DNA of 64,000 nt, taken from assembly GCA_017505535.1 (NCBI GenBank), contig JAFVPD010000031.1:118175-182174 (forward strand), read 5' to 3'. Under the pieces are notes generated by a model. It saw nothing but the letters and a program-made list of their open reading frames with translations. It made no database searches and was not told the origin of the DNA. A program made the translations under genes and the position numbers. Positions within the stretch are counted from its first letter, which is position 1. The number at the start of each line of letters is the position of its first letter. This DNA comes from Muribaculaceae bacterium. GTDB lineage: Bacteria; Bacteroidota; Bacteroidia; Bacteroidales; Muribaculaceae. This document shows positions 15,280 through 23,688 of this stretch, in pieces.

Positions 15280-16011
15280 TTATTCAAACATATTCCAATC
15301 CTCTTTACGGCTTTGGTCTCGCAATTTGAGATTTTCAATCTTAGGTTTTGCAAATTTATGCATTTTGTAGCAAAACACAAAGAAAACTATTCCCAACAAT
15401 ACTCCCACGCCACTATCATCAAGGTTTATACCAAATAATATGGCATCAAATGTACCATGCAACAACACAGGGATCAATAGCATCATCACAGCATAACGCC
15501 TACGCTGTTTTCCTTCGCAAAAATGCCATAATGAGTAATAAAAACCCATCAGAACAGCAAAAGCATAGTGTCCGGGCACTGATAATAATGCGCGCAACAA
15601 ACCCACCGATACCCATGTGTCATAATGTTCAAATAGATACATCACATTCTCCACAAATGCAAAGCCCATACCCACCATCACAGCATACACTATGCCGTCA
15701 TAGTATTCATCAAAATACTTGTTTTTGCGCAACAATAGCCACAATATAAACAACTTAGCAATCTCTTCGGGCACAGCAGCACTCAAGAACGCAATCTTTA
15801 ACGATACTATTAAGCCATCGCCTGAATATATCTCAACCAAATGTTCTATCAACAACGCAAGAATAATTGCGATTGGTATCGTAAGCCAACCAATAAAAAA
15901 GGATTTCAACAACTGCCCTACCGACTCGGCCTTTTGGTCATGATGATACACATACCAGCATAACACTCCCACCGGCAACGCCGCCAACCCTATCAATAAT
16001 GCGATTTCCAT
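15280..16011 (-). CDS. PrsW-family intramembrane protease
   Basis: A 243-residue multi-pass membrane protein with the conserved residues of the PrsW family: PEEIAK (Glu82, Glu83), FVEN (Glu121), PGHYAFA (His148) and HGTFDA (His185, Asp189). In Bacillus, PrsW cleaves an anti-sigma factor to start a stress response; related proteins are in the CPBP/ABI superfamily. Here there is no sigma or anti-sigma gene. Instead it lies 27 nt after a membrane RyR protein gene and 17 nt before a helical unknown, so one of these may be its substrate (inference). Confidence 0.85.
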   Translation of the reverse strand: MEIALLIGLAALPVGVLCWYVYHHDQKAESVGQLLKSFFIGWLTIPIAIILALLIEHLVEIYSGDGLIVSLKIAFLSAAVPEEIAKLFILWLLLRKNKYFDEYYDGIVYAVMVGMGFAFVENVMYLFEHYDTWVSVGLLRALLSVPGHYAFAVLMGFYYSLWHFCEGKQRRRYAVMMLLIPVLLHGTFDAILFGINLDDSGVGVLLGIVFFVFCYKMHKFAKPKIENLKLRDQSRKEDWNMFE

Positions 16012-16038
16012 ATTGCCACTTATTTTATTTACTATTTA

Positions 16039-18279
16039 TCATAAGCTTTGTTCCTGTGTTTTTAGTTGGTTGGGTTCATCCTTTTGGGGTATTACTATGC
16101 GGAAACTGGTATCAACGACGTTACAGTCGTAGCTTTTTGTTGTTTCATCTAATAACTTATAATCTTTCATGTAAGGGTGAGTTTTTTGTGAATAGTCCTT
16201 TTCTGGACCATAAACATACCCCATCATCTCGTATGCTGCAACCCATCTCAAATGCTCTGCTATTGCAAGATTTTCAAGACGAGTTTGGTCGGCATGGGCT
16301 ACATCGTTATCATCCATCTCGGCATATTTTATTGTATTTTCCTCTCGATTAATTGATTTGTTATGGAACTGCATCATATATTTCCACTTATATACTCCGG
16401 TGAGATATAGTTTGGTTTCAACATGCATTGCATTGGAAATATTTTGTTGAATTTTTCCAACTATTTCTCTTACTGCCAAATATTTTGAACGATATCTAAT
16501 CGCTTTTTCATTTACTGCATTAGGTCCGAATTCTTGGTCCCACGTTGAAGCGTTAGCTACACTTAGTTGGTAAATTTTATGGAATTTTTTTGCATCTAAA
16601 AGTAATCGTTCTGAAACAATTTGGTCGTAGGTATATACATCGTTTATACCTCCAAATACTATCATTTTAGCCTCAGAGCTACCACAACCGGCATTACTAT
16701 ATGTATCAGCAATACATTTCATTTTGTCCAAATTCTCAAATTTATAGTTGCGCACAAAAACCGTAAAACGTCGATTGCCGTTCCATCGCACCTTCAATAG
16801 ATATTTAAACACATTTACAGCCGTATCCATGCTCAAATCATCGTTACCAAGCGACACTACCACGGCATTAACACGAGGAGTTTCTCTCTTTATTGTATTC
16901 CAATACTCCTCAGAATTAATTGATGCAGATATAAATTCAACATCTTTGGTATTCGCCAAAATAGGAATATTTGTTACAGCCTGAGCTTTGAGATTATTCA
17001 TGTCTGAATCTATCACATTACAATGAAATCGTGATTTTTTGACATCAGGGCCAACATACATAGGCAAGGCACTATATTCCCAATAGAATTTTAAGGCTTC
17101 CTGACCGGTCTCACCAAATCCTATTATCATAGCATTGAACTCGTTTCCATCCTTATTTTTCACTGTTGCGGTCTCCTCATCAATCTCCAAATAGCTAACC
17201 GGCTGATAGCTCAGTTCTTGCTTAATTTCCATTACTGAGAGATAGGAAGAGTCGATGAGATTCAATTCGGCTTTTACCTTGCTACTGTCTCCATTATAGT
17301 AATTATAATTTCCAAAAACCTCATTGCGAGCTGTTTTACGCGCATGGCAATATATCTTGAGTTTTTTAACTTTAGGCAAATATTTACTATCCTTCATCAA
17401 ATTTAGCGCCGACCGCAAATTATTATTTTCAATTTCAGATAGGAAAAAAATATGAGTTTCTGAACATCGGCTTATCATACAGCCTAAATTTGACAATTGT
17501 AACAATTCAAACACGTTACTATTATTGGGCAAATCCACCTCTCCCAAGTCAAATTTACAATTAGCATATAAAGCATTAATTCGCTCTATATAATCAACTT
17601 CACGATTGTGTAATGCTACCAAATTAAATAGTCGCTCTATTCCTACCGACTGATTTTCACTATTCTCAGAATCTCCATGGGTTTTCACAAAAACAATTAT
17701 CGGTTTTTCTTTTTCACATTGAGAACAAATATCTTTAGCCAAGACATAGGACTGAGAATTTATTCCCCAGAATACATAACATTTTCTTTTACCTGTAGCT
17801 CGGATTCGTAGCCAATTACTCAATCTGAATCCGACTAAGCGGAATATAAACAATGCTGTTATGAGCATTGCAAATAAGTGGGTCAACGAGAACACCACCA
17901 TAAAACACTCATTGCGCTTAAATGCTGGTGCGATATCATTTAGGTCAGATTGAGACAAGAACATCTGCAATGCCGATAAGATAGCTCTGGGAACGGTTGC
18001 CAAATAATTTCCCTCCGATCCTTCATGATTAAAGCCAAGAGAATATAGATAGACACCAATAGCCCAAACAATAAATGTACCAATTATCAAAATCCACCTA
18101 TTAGACATTTTGCCTAACAAGCGTCTAAATTTGCCACTCATAAGGCACCCTATAAAGATAAGGACAGCCACAGATGTTATTACAATCCATTCACCGGGGA
18201 AATGCTCTGTCTCTCCAACTACATTATTGCATTGACATAGATTGCAATATGATAAGATTAAAGCGAGTGATAACGACAT
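16039..18279 (-). CDS. Membrane protein with two Rossmann (TrkA-N-like) domains and a C-terminal RyR-like domain
   Basis: A 746-residue protein with a signal-like N-terminus and three clear membrane helices (about 31-47, 61-82 and 125-151). Two nucleotide-binding-like units follow: CYVFWGINSQS (about 168-177) and a clearer Rossmann loop, MIIGFGETGQEAL (about 384-396). The C-terminus (about 668-727) has AEHLRWVAAYEMMGYVYG, then KTHPYM.DY..L and YD, matching the RyR domain pattern. The layout recalls potassium channels with tandem RCK domains, but no TVGYG-type filter is visible. ATG 18279 was chosen because a TAACTTTG promoter element covers an earlier in-frame ATG. First gene of the operon. 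Confidence 0.75.
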   Translation of the reverse strand: MSLSLALILSYCNLCQCNNVVGETEHFPGEWIVITSVAVLIFIGCLMSGKFRRLLGKMSNRWILIIGTFIVWAIGVYLYSLGFNHEGSEGNYLATVPRAILSALQMFLSQSDLNDIAPAFKRNECFMVVFSLTHLFAMLITALFIFRLVGFRLSNWLRIRATGKRKCYVFWGINSQSYVLAKDICSQCEKEKPIIVFVKTHGDSENSENQSVGIERLFNLVALHNREVDYIERINALYANCKFDLGEVDLPNNSNVFELLQLSNLGCMISRCSETHIFFLSEIENNNLRSALNLMKDSKYLPKVKKLKIYCHARKTARNEVFGNYNYYNGDSSKVKAELNLIDSSYLSVMEIKQELSYQPVSYLEIDEETATVKNKDGNEFNAMIIGFGETGQEALKFYWEYSALPMYVGPDVKKSRFHCNVIDSDMNNLKAQAVTNIPILANTKDVEFISASINSEEYWNTIKRETPRVNAVVVSLGNDDLSMDTAVNVFKYLLKVRWNGNRRFTVFVRNYKFENLDKMKCIADTYSNAGCGSSEAKMIVFGGINDVYTYDQIVSERLLLDAKKFHKIYQLSVANASTWDQEFGPNAVNEKAIRYRSKYLAVREIVGKIQQNISNAMHVETKLYLTGVYKWKYMMQFHNKSINREENTIKYAEMDDNDVAHADQTRLENLAIAEHLRWVAAYEMMGYVYGPEKDYSQKTHPYMKDYKLLDETTKSYDCNVVDTSFRIVIPQKDEPNQLKTQEQSL

Positions 18280-18317
18280 TTTATGTTTGGTATTATTAGG
18301 GTTTACGACATAATCTG

Positions 18318-18325
18318 CAAAGTTA
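18318..18325 (-). promoter_or_regulatory. -7 element of the RyR operon
   Basis: TAACTTTG followed by C on the minus strand lies inside the first codons of the longest possible frame, which argues for the downstream ATG at 18279 and a leader of about 30 nt. Confidence 0.55.
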
Positions 18326-18442
18326 AGGAATGTTTTCAAATTGTAGGGTTTTTTGTGTTCTTTTTTGGGTGAATGTGGGAGGTGGGGAGTTCATTTTATG
18401 ATATGTTGTCGTATTTGTCTGATTTCTTATGAAATAATTTTG

Positions 18443-18450
18443 TATCTTTG
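18443..18450 (+). promoter_or_regulatory. -7 element of galM
   Basis: TATCTTTG followed by CG lies 37 nt upstream of the ATG at 18488. Confidence 0.55.
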
Positions 18451-18487
18451 CGTTTTGGTATGCAAATAAAGAAGGCATTCAACAATA

Positions 18488-19543
18488 ATGAAAACTGAGA
18501 TATCAAAATTCACCTCATCAAAAGGGGTAATTACAACATATAAACTGACAAACAATATCGGAGCAAGCGTTACTCTATCGAGCGTTGGAGCCGGAATTGT
18601 GTCTGTTATAGTTCCCGACAGCCAAGGCAATATGGCTGACGTTGTGCTTGGCTATGCCGATGTTTGCGATTACTTGTATGATGGCCCTTGTGCCGGAAAA
18701 ATTGCCGGTCGCTTTGCCAATCGCATTGCTAAAGGAGAACTTACGATTGACGGCACAAAATATGCTCTATCGGTGAATTGCGGTCCTAATCACTTGCATG
18801 GAGGTCCCGAAGGATTTCAAAACCAAATTTGGGAAAGCCAAGAGATTCATAATGGTGTAAAATTCACTCGCATGAGTCGAGATGGTGAAGAAAACTATCC
18901 CGGCAATCTTTATGTCGAAGTTGAATACACTTGGAACGATGATTGTGAATTGGCAATAAAAATGACGGCCGAATCTGATAAAAAAACTGTCGTTAATTTA
19001 ACAAATCATGCCTATTTCAATCTTGATGGAGAGAATTGCGGTTCTATTCTTGATGATGAATTATGGCTGAATTGTTCTAAATATCTACCCACCGATGAAT
19101 CACTTGTTCCCGATGGAACTTTTGCGTCAGTCGATGGGACTCCTATGGATTTTAGAGCTCCAATGATTATTGGCACTCACATAAATTCAGACTTTCTACC
19201 GATTGTTTACGGCAAAGGCTATGACAATTGTTGGGCCATAGATAATTGGGAAAAGGGCAAACTTCAACATGTGGCTCGATTGGTTAGCCACAAATCGGGA
19301 CGAGTGCTTGACGTGTCATCTACTCAACCGGCCGTGCAAGTTTACACCGGCAATTGGCTATCAGACTCGCCCACCAATAAACAGGGCAATAAATATAGCG
19401 ACTATGATGGCATAGCCATTGAGTGCCAAGCAATGCCCGATGCCCCAAACAAGCCAACTTTCCCCTCTACATTTTTAGCGCCGGGAGAGAAATACGAAGA
19501 AATCATTACATATAAATTTTCAAATAACAACACCTTACATTAA
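18488..19543 (+). CDS. galM: Aldose 1-epimerase (mutarotase)
   Basis: GalM interconverts alpha and beta anomers of galactose or glucose, supplying the correct anomer to sugar kinases. The 351-residue length is standard. Catalytic landmarks are the NHLHGG segment (His104), NLTNHAYFNLDG with the acid His174, and a late GIAIECQ glutamate acting as base. No signal peptide is seen, so it is cytoplasmic. It is followed after 3 nt by a nucleotidyltransferase gene, implying a sugar-activation operon. Confidence 0.93.
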   Translation: MKTEISKFTSSKGVITTYKLTNNIGASVTLSSVGAGIVSVIVPDSQGNMADVVLGYADVCDYLYDGPCAGKIAGRFANRIAKGELTIDGTKYALSVNCGPNHLHGGPEGFQNQIWESQEIHNGVKFTRMSRDGEENYPGNLYVEVEYTWNDDCELAIKMTAESDKKTVVNLTNHAYFNLDGENCGSILDDELWLNCSKYLPTDESLVPDGTFASVDGTPMDFRAPMIIGTHINSDFLPIVYGKGYDNCWAIDNWEKGKLQHVARLVSHKSGRVLDVSSTQPAVQVYTGNWLSDSPTNKQGNKYSDYDGIAIECQAMPDAPNKPTFPSTFLAPGEKYEEIITYKFSNNNTLH

Positions 19544-19546
19544 ATT

Positions 19547-20449
19547 ATGAAACCTACATTATTTGTACTTGCTGCTGGAATGGGAAGCCGCTATGGAGGG
19601 CTCAAGCAACTTGATGGGCTTGGACCTCATGGCGAAACAATAATGGATTATTCAATATATGACGCAATACGAGCCGGATTTGGCAAAATAGTATTTGTTA
19701 TACGCAAAGACTTTGAAGAGGATTTTCGCAAAAAGATTCTTTCAAAATATGAAGGACATATTCCCGTTGAAGTCGTTTTTCAATCAATCGACAAATTACC
19801 CGAAGGGTTTGTATGCCCCACTGATCGCCAAAAGCCTTGGGGTACCAACCATGCAGTATTAATGGGTCAAGAAGTTATTAATGAGCCTTTTGCCGTTATT
19901 AACGCCGATGACTTTTATGGCCGCAACTCATTTGAAGTAATCGCAAAGGAACTCCAACGTGAACGCAACACAAATGGCGACTATTGTATGGTGGGCTTTA
20001 AAGTTGGCAACACAATGTCGGAGGGTGGCACTGTTGCTCGAGGAGTGTGCAGTGTAAAAAATGAGCATCTCACCCACGTCGTGGAACGCACAGCCATCGG
20101 ATATAATAAAAAGAAAGAAATAGTTTATCCCGACGAACATGGCGTGATGTGTCGTCTGCGTCCCGACAAACTTGTATCAATGAACATGTGGGGATTCACC
20201 CCCGATTACTTTGATTTCAGCAAAAGCTATTTTATTGAATTCCTTGAAGAAAACATTGATAATCCCAAAGCCGAATACTTCATTCCGTCGGTAGTGAACA
20301 AGCTCATCACATCGGGCGACGCCAGCGTAAAAGTTCTGAGCACCGAGTCAGAATGGTTTGGAGTGACCTATGCCAGCGACCGAGATTTGGTAATTGCCAA
20401 TTTGGCTCGCCTCCACTCTATGGGAGAATACCCCGAGTCATTGTTCTAA
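19547..20449 (+). CDS. Sugar-phosphate nucleotidyltransferase-like protein
   Basis: A 300-residue GT-A-type nucleotidyltransferase. The N-terminal LAAGMGSRYGGLKQ (8-21) is the pyrophosphorylase signature loop, and NADDFYG carries the metal-binding aspartate. It would couple a sugar phosphate with NTP to make an NDP-sugar. Which sugar is unclear: it is shorter than many GlmU or RmlA enzymes and lacks a hexapeptide domain. It starts 3 nt after galM and is followed after 10 nt by dus. Confidence 0.85.
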   Translation: MKPTLFVLAAGMGSRYGGLKQLDGLGPHGETIMDYSIYDAIRAGFGKIVFVIRKDFEEDFRKKILSKYEGHIPVEVVFQSIDKLPEGFVCPTDRQKPWGTNHAVLMGQEVINEPFAVINADDFYGRNSFEVIAKELQRERNTNGDYCMVGFKVGNTMSEGGTVARGVCSVKNEHLTHVVERTAIGYNKKKEIVYPDEHGVMCRLRPDKLVSMNMWGFTPDYFDFSKSYFIEFLEENIDNPKAEYFIPSVVNKLITSGDASVKVLSTESEWFGVTYASDRDLVIANLARLHSMGEYPESLF

Positions 20450-20459
20450 CAAGACTTTT

Positions 20460-21380
20460 ATGGAGATTCAATTTGCACCGATACAAGGATATACCGATGC
20501 TGCCTATCGTAGAATTCACAACACAATCTACCCGGGCAGCATCGCCTGCTATTATAGCCCTTTCATCAGGATTGAAAAAGGTGACATAAGAGCAAAAGAC
20601 GTGCGCGATATTGCTCTTGAACAGAGTAATAACATACATCTCATACCGCAAATCATAGCCAACAGTCCCGACGAGTTTAACTTTCTATGCGACAAAATAC
20701 AAGCCGTTGGTTATAACGAAATTGACGTCAACGTGGGCTGTCCGTTTCCGTTACAAACTCGCAAAGGACGTGGAGCCGCTCTCCTTTCCAATCCTGAAAT
20801 GTTTGACAATATCATGCATTGCATCTCACAACGAAAAGACATCGCATTTTCAATTAAAATGAGACTTGGGCTAACTCACGATGATGAATGGCGGCTTTTA
20901 ATCGATTCAATCAACAATACCCCTCTGCGACAGGTTACAATTCACCCACGCATTGCAACGCAACAATATAAAGGCGAAATTAATTTCCCCGAATTTGAAT
21001 CATTTTATAGCGAAATCTCCCACCCTATTGTTTTCAATGGGGATATTAAAACGCTTGACGACATAAATAATCTCGCAATGAAATACCCTAAACTTAAGGG
21101 CATTATGATTGGACGAGGTTTGCTTTCACGCCCGTGCCTTGCTCAGGAATTTCAATTAAATTCAACTATTGACGACAACACACTGCGCCAACAAGTCTTG
21201 ACAATGCACGAAGCATTGTTCGCCCATTATTCTGCAATTCTTCAAGGCCAAGCCCAAATTCTTACAAAGATTAAAACATTTTGGGACTACCTTGAACCCA
21301 TAATCGGCCACAAAGCAGCTAAAGCAATACACAAATCCTCAACAATCTCTAAATATCAAGCCGCCGTAGCTTTGATTTGA
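20460..21380 (+). CDS. dus: tRNA-dihydrouridine synthase family protein
   Basis: An FMN enzyme that reduces uridines in the tRNA D-loop with NADPH. The catalytic cysteine lies in DVNVGCPFPLQTRKGRGAALL-type sequence (NVGCPFP), with the FMN-binding GRG near the end (MIGRGLLSRP). KMRLG and THPR-type positions (TIHPR) are conserved. ATG 20460 gives 306 residues, the usual size; an earlier in-frame start would lie within the preceding gene. The N-terminal MEIQFAPIQGYTDAAYR matches the Dus start APMQGVTD. The exact U position (16, 17 or 20) is not predictable here. Confidence 0.9.
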   Translation: MEIQFAPIQGYTDAAYRRIHNTIYPGSIACYYSPFIRIEKGDIRAKDVRDIALEQSNNIHLIPQIIANSPDEFNFLCDKIQAVGYNEIDVNVGCPFPLQTRKGRGAALLSNPEMFDNIMHCISQRKDIAFSIKMRLGLTHDDEWRLLIDSINNTPLRQVTIHPRIATQQYKGEINFPEFESFYSEISHPIVFNGDIKTLDDINNLAMKYPKLKGIMIGRGLLSRPCLAQEFQLNSTIDDNTLRQQVLTMHEALFAHYSAILQGQAQILTKIKTFWDYLEPIIGHKAAKAIHKSSTISKYQAAVALI

Positions 21381-21399
21381 TATATTTTGAGTAACTTTG
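21371..21399 (+). promoter_or_regulatory. Promoter of tgt, implying a leaderless mRNA
   Basis: TTTG (21371-21374) and a perfect TAACTTTG (21392-21399) lie across the end of dus. The box ends 6 nt before the tgt ATG at 21406, so transcription should begin at or within a base or two of the start codon. Confidence 0.6.
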
Positions 21400-21405
21400 C
21401 ACAAT

Positions 21406-22536
21406 ATGGATTTTCAACTACAAGCAACTGACAAAAATAGCAATGCACGTGCCGGGCTCATTACCACCGACCACGGCACTATCGAAACGCCCATATTCAT
21501 GCCAGTGGGGACTCTCGGTGCATTAAAAGCAGTGCACATGCACGAAGTGAGAGACGACATCAAAGCGCAAATAATTTTGGGTAACACCTATCACCTATAC
21601 CTCCGTCCGGGCATTGAAATACTCGAACAAGCCGGAGGCCTTCATAAATTTAATGGTTGGGATCGCCCCATTTTAACTGATAGTGGCGGCTTTCAAGTAT
21701 TTTCACTCTCCGACAACCGAAAACTCACTGAAGAAGGTGCGCATTTCCGTTCGCACATTGACGGCTCTAAGCATTTGTTCACTCCGGAGAACATCGTAGA
21801 TATCCAACGCTCCATTGGAGCTGACATAATGATGCAACTTGATGAATGTCCTCCCGGTACAGCAGAATATGACTATGCCAAAAAATCTCTTGGGCTCACC
21901 ACTCGTTGGCTCATGAGAGGATGGAAACGATATAAAGAAACTGAGGGAAAATATGGTTATTCTCAAGCCTATTTCCCTATCGTACAGGGTTGCACCTACC
22001 CCGACCTACGTCGTCAATCGGCGCTAACGGTATCGGAACTTGGGGCAGATGGCAATGCTATTGGAGGTTTGGCAGTTGGAGAACCGGCCGAAGTAATGTA
22101 TGACATGATTGAGGTTGTCAACGAAATACTTCCAAAGGACAAGCCTCGCTATCTCATGGGCGTAGGAACTCCGGCAAACATTCTTGAAGCCATAGACCGA
22201 GGAGTGGATATGATGGATTGCGTGATGCCCACTCGCAATGGTCGCAATGGTATGTTATTTACAGCCCACGGCATCATGAACATGCGCAACAAAAAATGGG
22301 CCAACGACTTCTCTCCAATACAAGAAGACGGACCAAGCTATGTTGACCGTCAATATTCTAAAGCCTATTTGCGACACCTATTCATCTCAAATGAAATTTT
22401 GGCCATGCAAATAGCCTCAATCCACAATTTAGCTTTCTACCTTTGGTTGGTAGGCGAAGCTCGTCGTCACATCATCGCAGGAGATTTCAAGCAATGGAAA
22501 ACCGTCATGGTTGAACGTGTGACTCAACGTCTATAA
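21406..22536 (+). CDS. tgt: Queuine/preQ1 tRNA-guanine transglycosylase
   Basis: Tgt swaps the wobble guanine of GUN-anticodon tRNAs for preQ1 on the way to queuosine. The 376-residue enzyme keeps the catalytic Asp92 (LTDSGGFQ) and nucleophile Asp271 (MDCVMPTRNGR), plus GGLAVGE. The usual zinc-binding cysteine cluster (C-x-C-x-x-C) is not there: the matching stretch reads GPSYVDRQYSKAYLRHLF (309-326), leaving His340. I believe this is a lineage trait rather than a defect. The ATG at 21406 matches the conserved MxFxLQATD start; an upstream TTG overlaps the promoter box. Confidence 0.93.
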   Translation: MDFQLQATDKNSNARAGLITTDHGTIETPIFMPVGTLGALKAVHMHEVRDDIKAQIILGNTYHLYLRPGIEILEQAGGLHKFNGWDRPILTDSGGFQVFSLSDNRKLTEEGAHFRSHIDGSKHLFTPENIVDIQRSIGADIMMQLDECPPGTAEYDYAKKSLGLTTRWLMRGWKRYKETEGKYGYSQAYFPIVQGCTYPDLRRQSALTVSELGADGNAIGGLAVGEPAEVMYDMIEVVNEILPKDKPRYLMGVGTPANILEAIDRGVDMMDCVMPTRNGRNGMLFTAHGIMNMRNKKWANDFSPIQEDGPSYVDRQYSKAYLRHLFISNEILAMQIASIHNLAFYLWLVGEARRHIIAGDFKQWKTVMVERVTQRL

Positions 22537-22557
22537 CTTAACACTGTCATCTTCACA

Positions 22558-23628
22558 ATGCTGAAAAAACTCGATTGGTACATAATTCGTAAATTCCTCG
22601 GAACATATATATTTGCCATTATTCTCATATTGGCAATTACAATCATGTTTGACATCAACGAGAAACTTGATGCATTTACCAAGGCACCCCTCGACGCAAC
22701 AATCTTTGACTATTTTCTGAACTTCTTGCCATATTTTGCCAATCAGTTCAGCCCATTGTTCACCTTCATTGCTGTAATCTTCTTTACATCTAAACTTGCC
22801 GACAACTCCGAGATAATTGCAATGTTATCGTCAGGAGTAAGTTTCCGTCGACTGCTACTGCCCTACATGGTTTCGGCTGCTGTTATTGCCACATCATCTT
22901 ACGTTTTAAGCGCTTATATCATTCCACCGGCAAACATTGAACGCATTGAATACACAAACACCTATGTAAAGAACAAACGTGTTGACTATGGCAGTAACAT
23001 TCAAATGCAGATTGCACCGGGACAAATCGCATATATGAGCCGATTTGACAACACAATCAAAACCGGCTACAAATTCTCACTTGAATCCTTTGAAGACAAA
23101 AAACTCGTATCGCGTCTCACAGCCCAATCAATAAAATGGGATACTCTATACCGATGGCAAGTGCGTGACTATATGATCAGAGATTTCATTGGCGATCGTG
23201 AATACATCAAAAGCGGAAAACGTCTTGATACTATCATCACAATCGAGCCTCGCGACTTTCTCATTTCAAAGAATGACCACGAAACAATGACAACGCCTCA
23301 ACTGAAAGAATATATTTCACGGCAAAAAGAAAGAGGAGTCGCCAATATTAAATCGTTTGAAATTGAGCACGAACGTAGATATGCAATGTGTGCAGCTGCA
23401 TTTATCCTCACTGTCATTGGCATGTCTCTATCTTCTAAGAAAGTAAAAGGAGGAATGGGTATGAATATCGGTATAGGATTAGTTTTAAGTTTCTCTTATA
23501 TTCTATTCTCTACCGTCACCTCAACGTTTGCAATATCGGGATACACTTCACCACTCATTGCGATGTGGATTCCCAACTTTGTTTACTCGATCATTGCAAT
23601 CGTTCTCTACTTCAAAGCTTCGCGCTAA
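22558..23628 (+). CDS. LptF/LptG-family LPS export permease
   Basis: A 356-residue inner-membrane protein with membrane helices in two groups flanking a large periplasmic domain (about 120-270). This is the layout of LptF/LptG (YjgP/YjgQ), which extracts lipopolysaccharide for transport to the outer membrane. The N-terminal WYIIRKFLGTYIFAI and the NSEIIAMLSSGVSFRRLL coupling region are diagnostic. It starts 21 nt after tgt, a pairing common in Bacteroidales. Which of LptF or LptG it is cannot be told; the partner is elsewhere. Confidence 0.9.
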   Translation: MLKKLDWYIIRKFLGTYIFAIILILAITIMFDINEKLDAFTKAPLDATIFDYFLNFLPYFANQFSPLFTFIAVIFFTSKLADNSEIIAMLSSGVSFRRLLLPYMVSAAVIATSSYVLSAYIIPPANIERIEYTNTYVKNKRVDYGSNIQMQIAPGQIAYMSRFDNTIKTGYKFSLESFEDKKLVSRLTAQSIKWDTLYRWQVRDYMIRDFIGDREYIKSGKRLDTIITIEPRDFLISKNDHETMTTPQLKEYISRQKERGVANIKSFEIEHERRYAMCAAAFILTVIGMSLSSKKVKGGMGMNIGIGLVLSFSYILFSTVTSTFAISGYTSPLIAMWIPNFVYSIIAIVLYFKASR

Positions 23629-23688
23629 CCAATCGGATAAAATATCTCATTATCCTATTGATCGAATCAAAAGACCGCCAACCATCGG

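Noticed and set aside
15348..15749. Plus-strand frame opposite the PrsW-like gene
   Set aside because: It is antisense to a gene with conserved protease motifs and is low in complexity.
16039..18339. The longest frame, starting at 18339, as the true start of the RyR membrane protein
   Set aside because: The first codons contain the TAACTTTG promoter element, so the start at 18279 is preferred.
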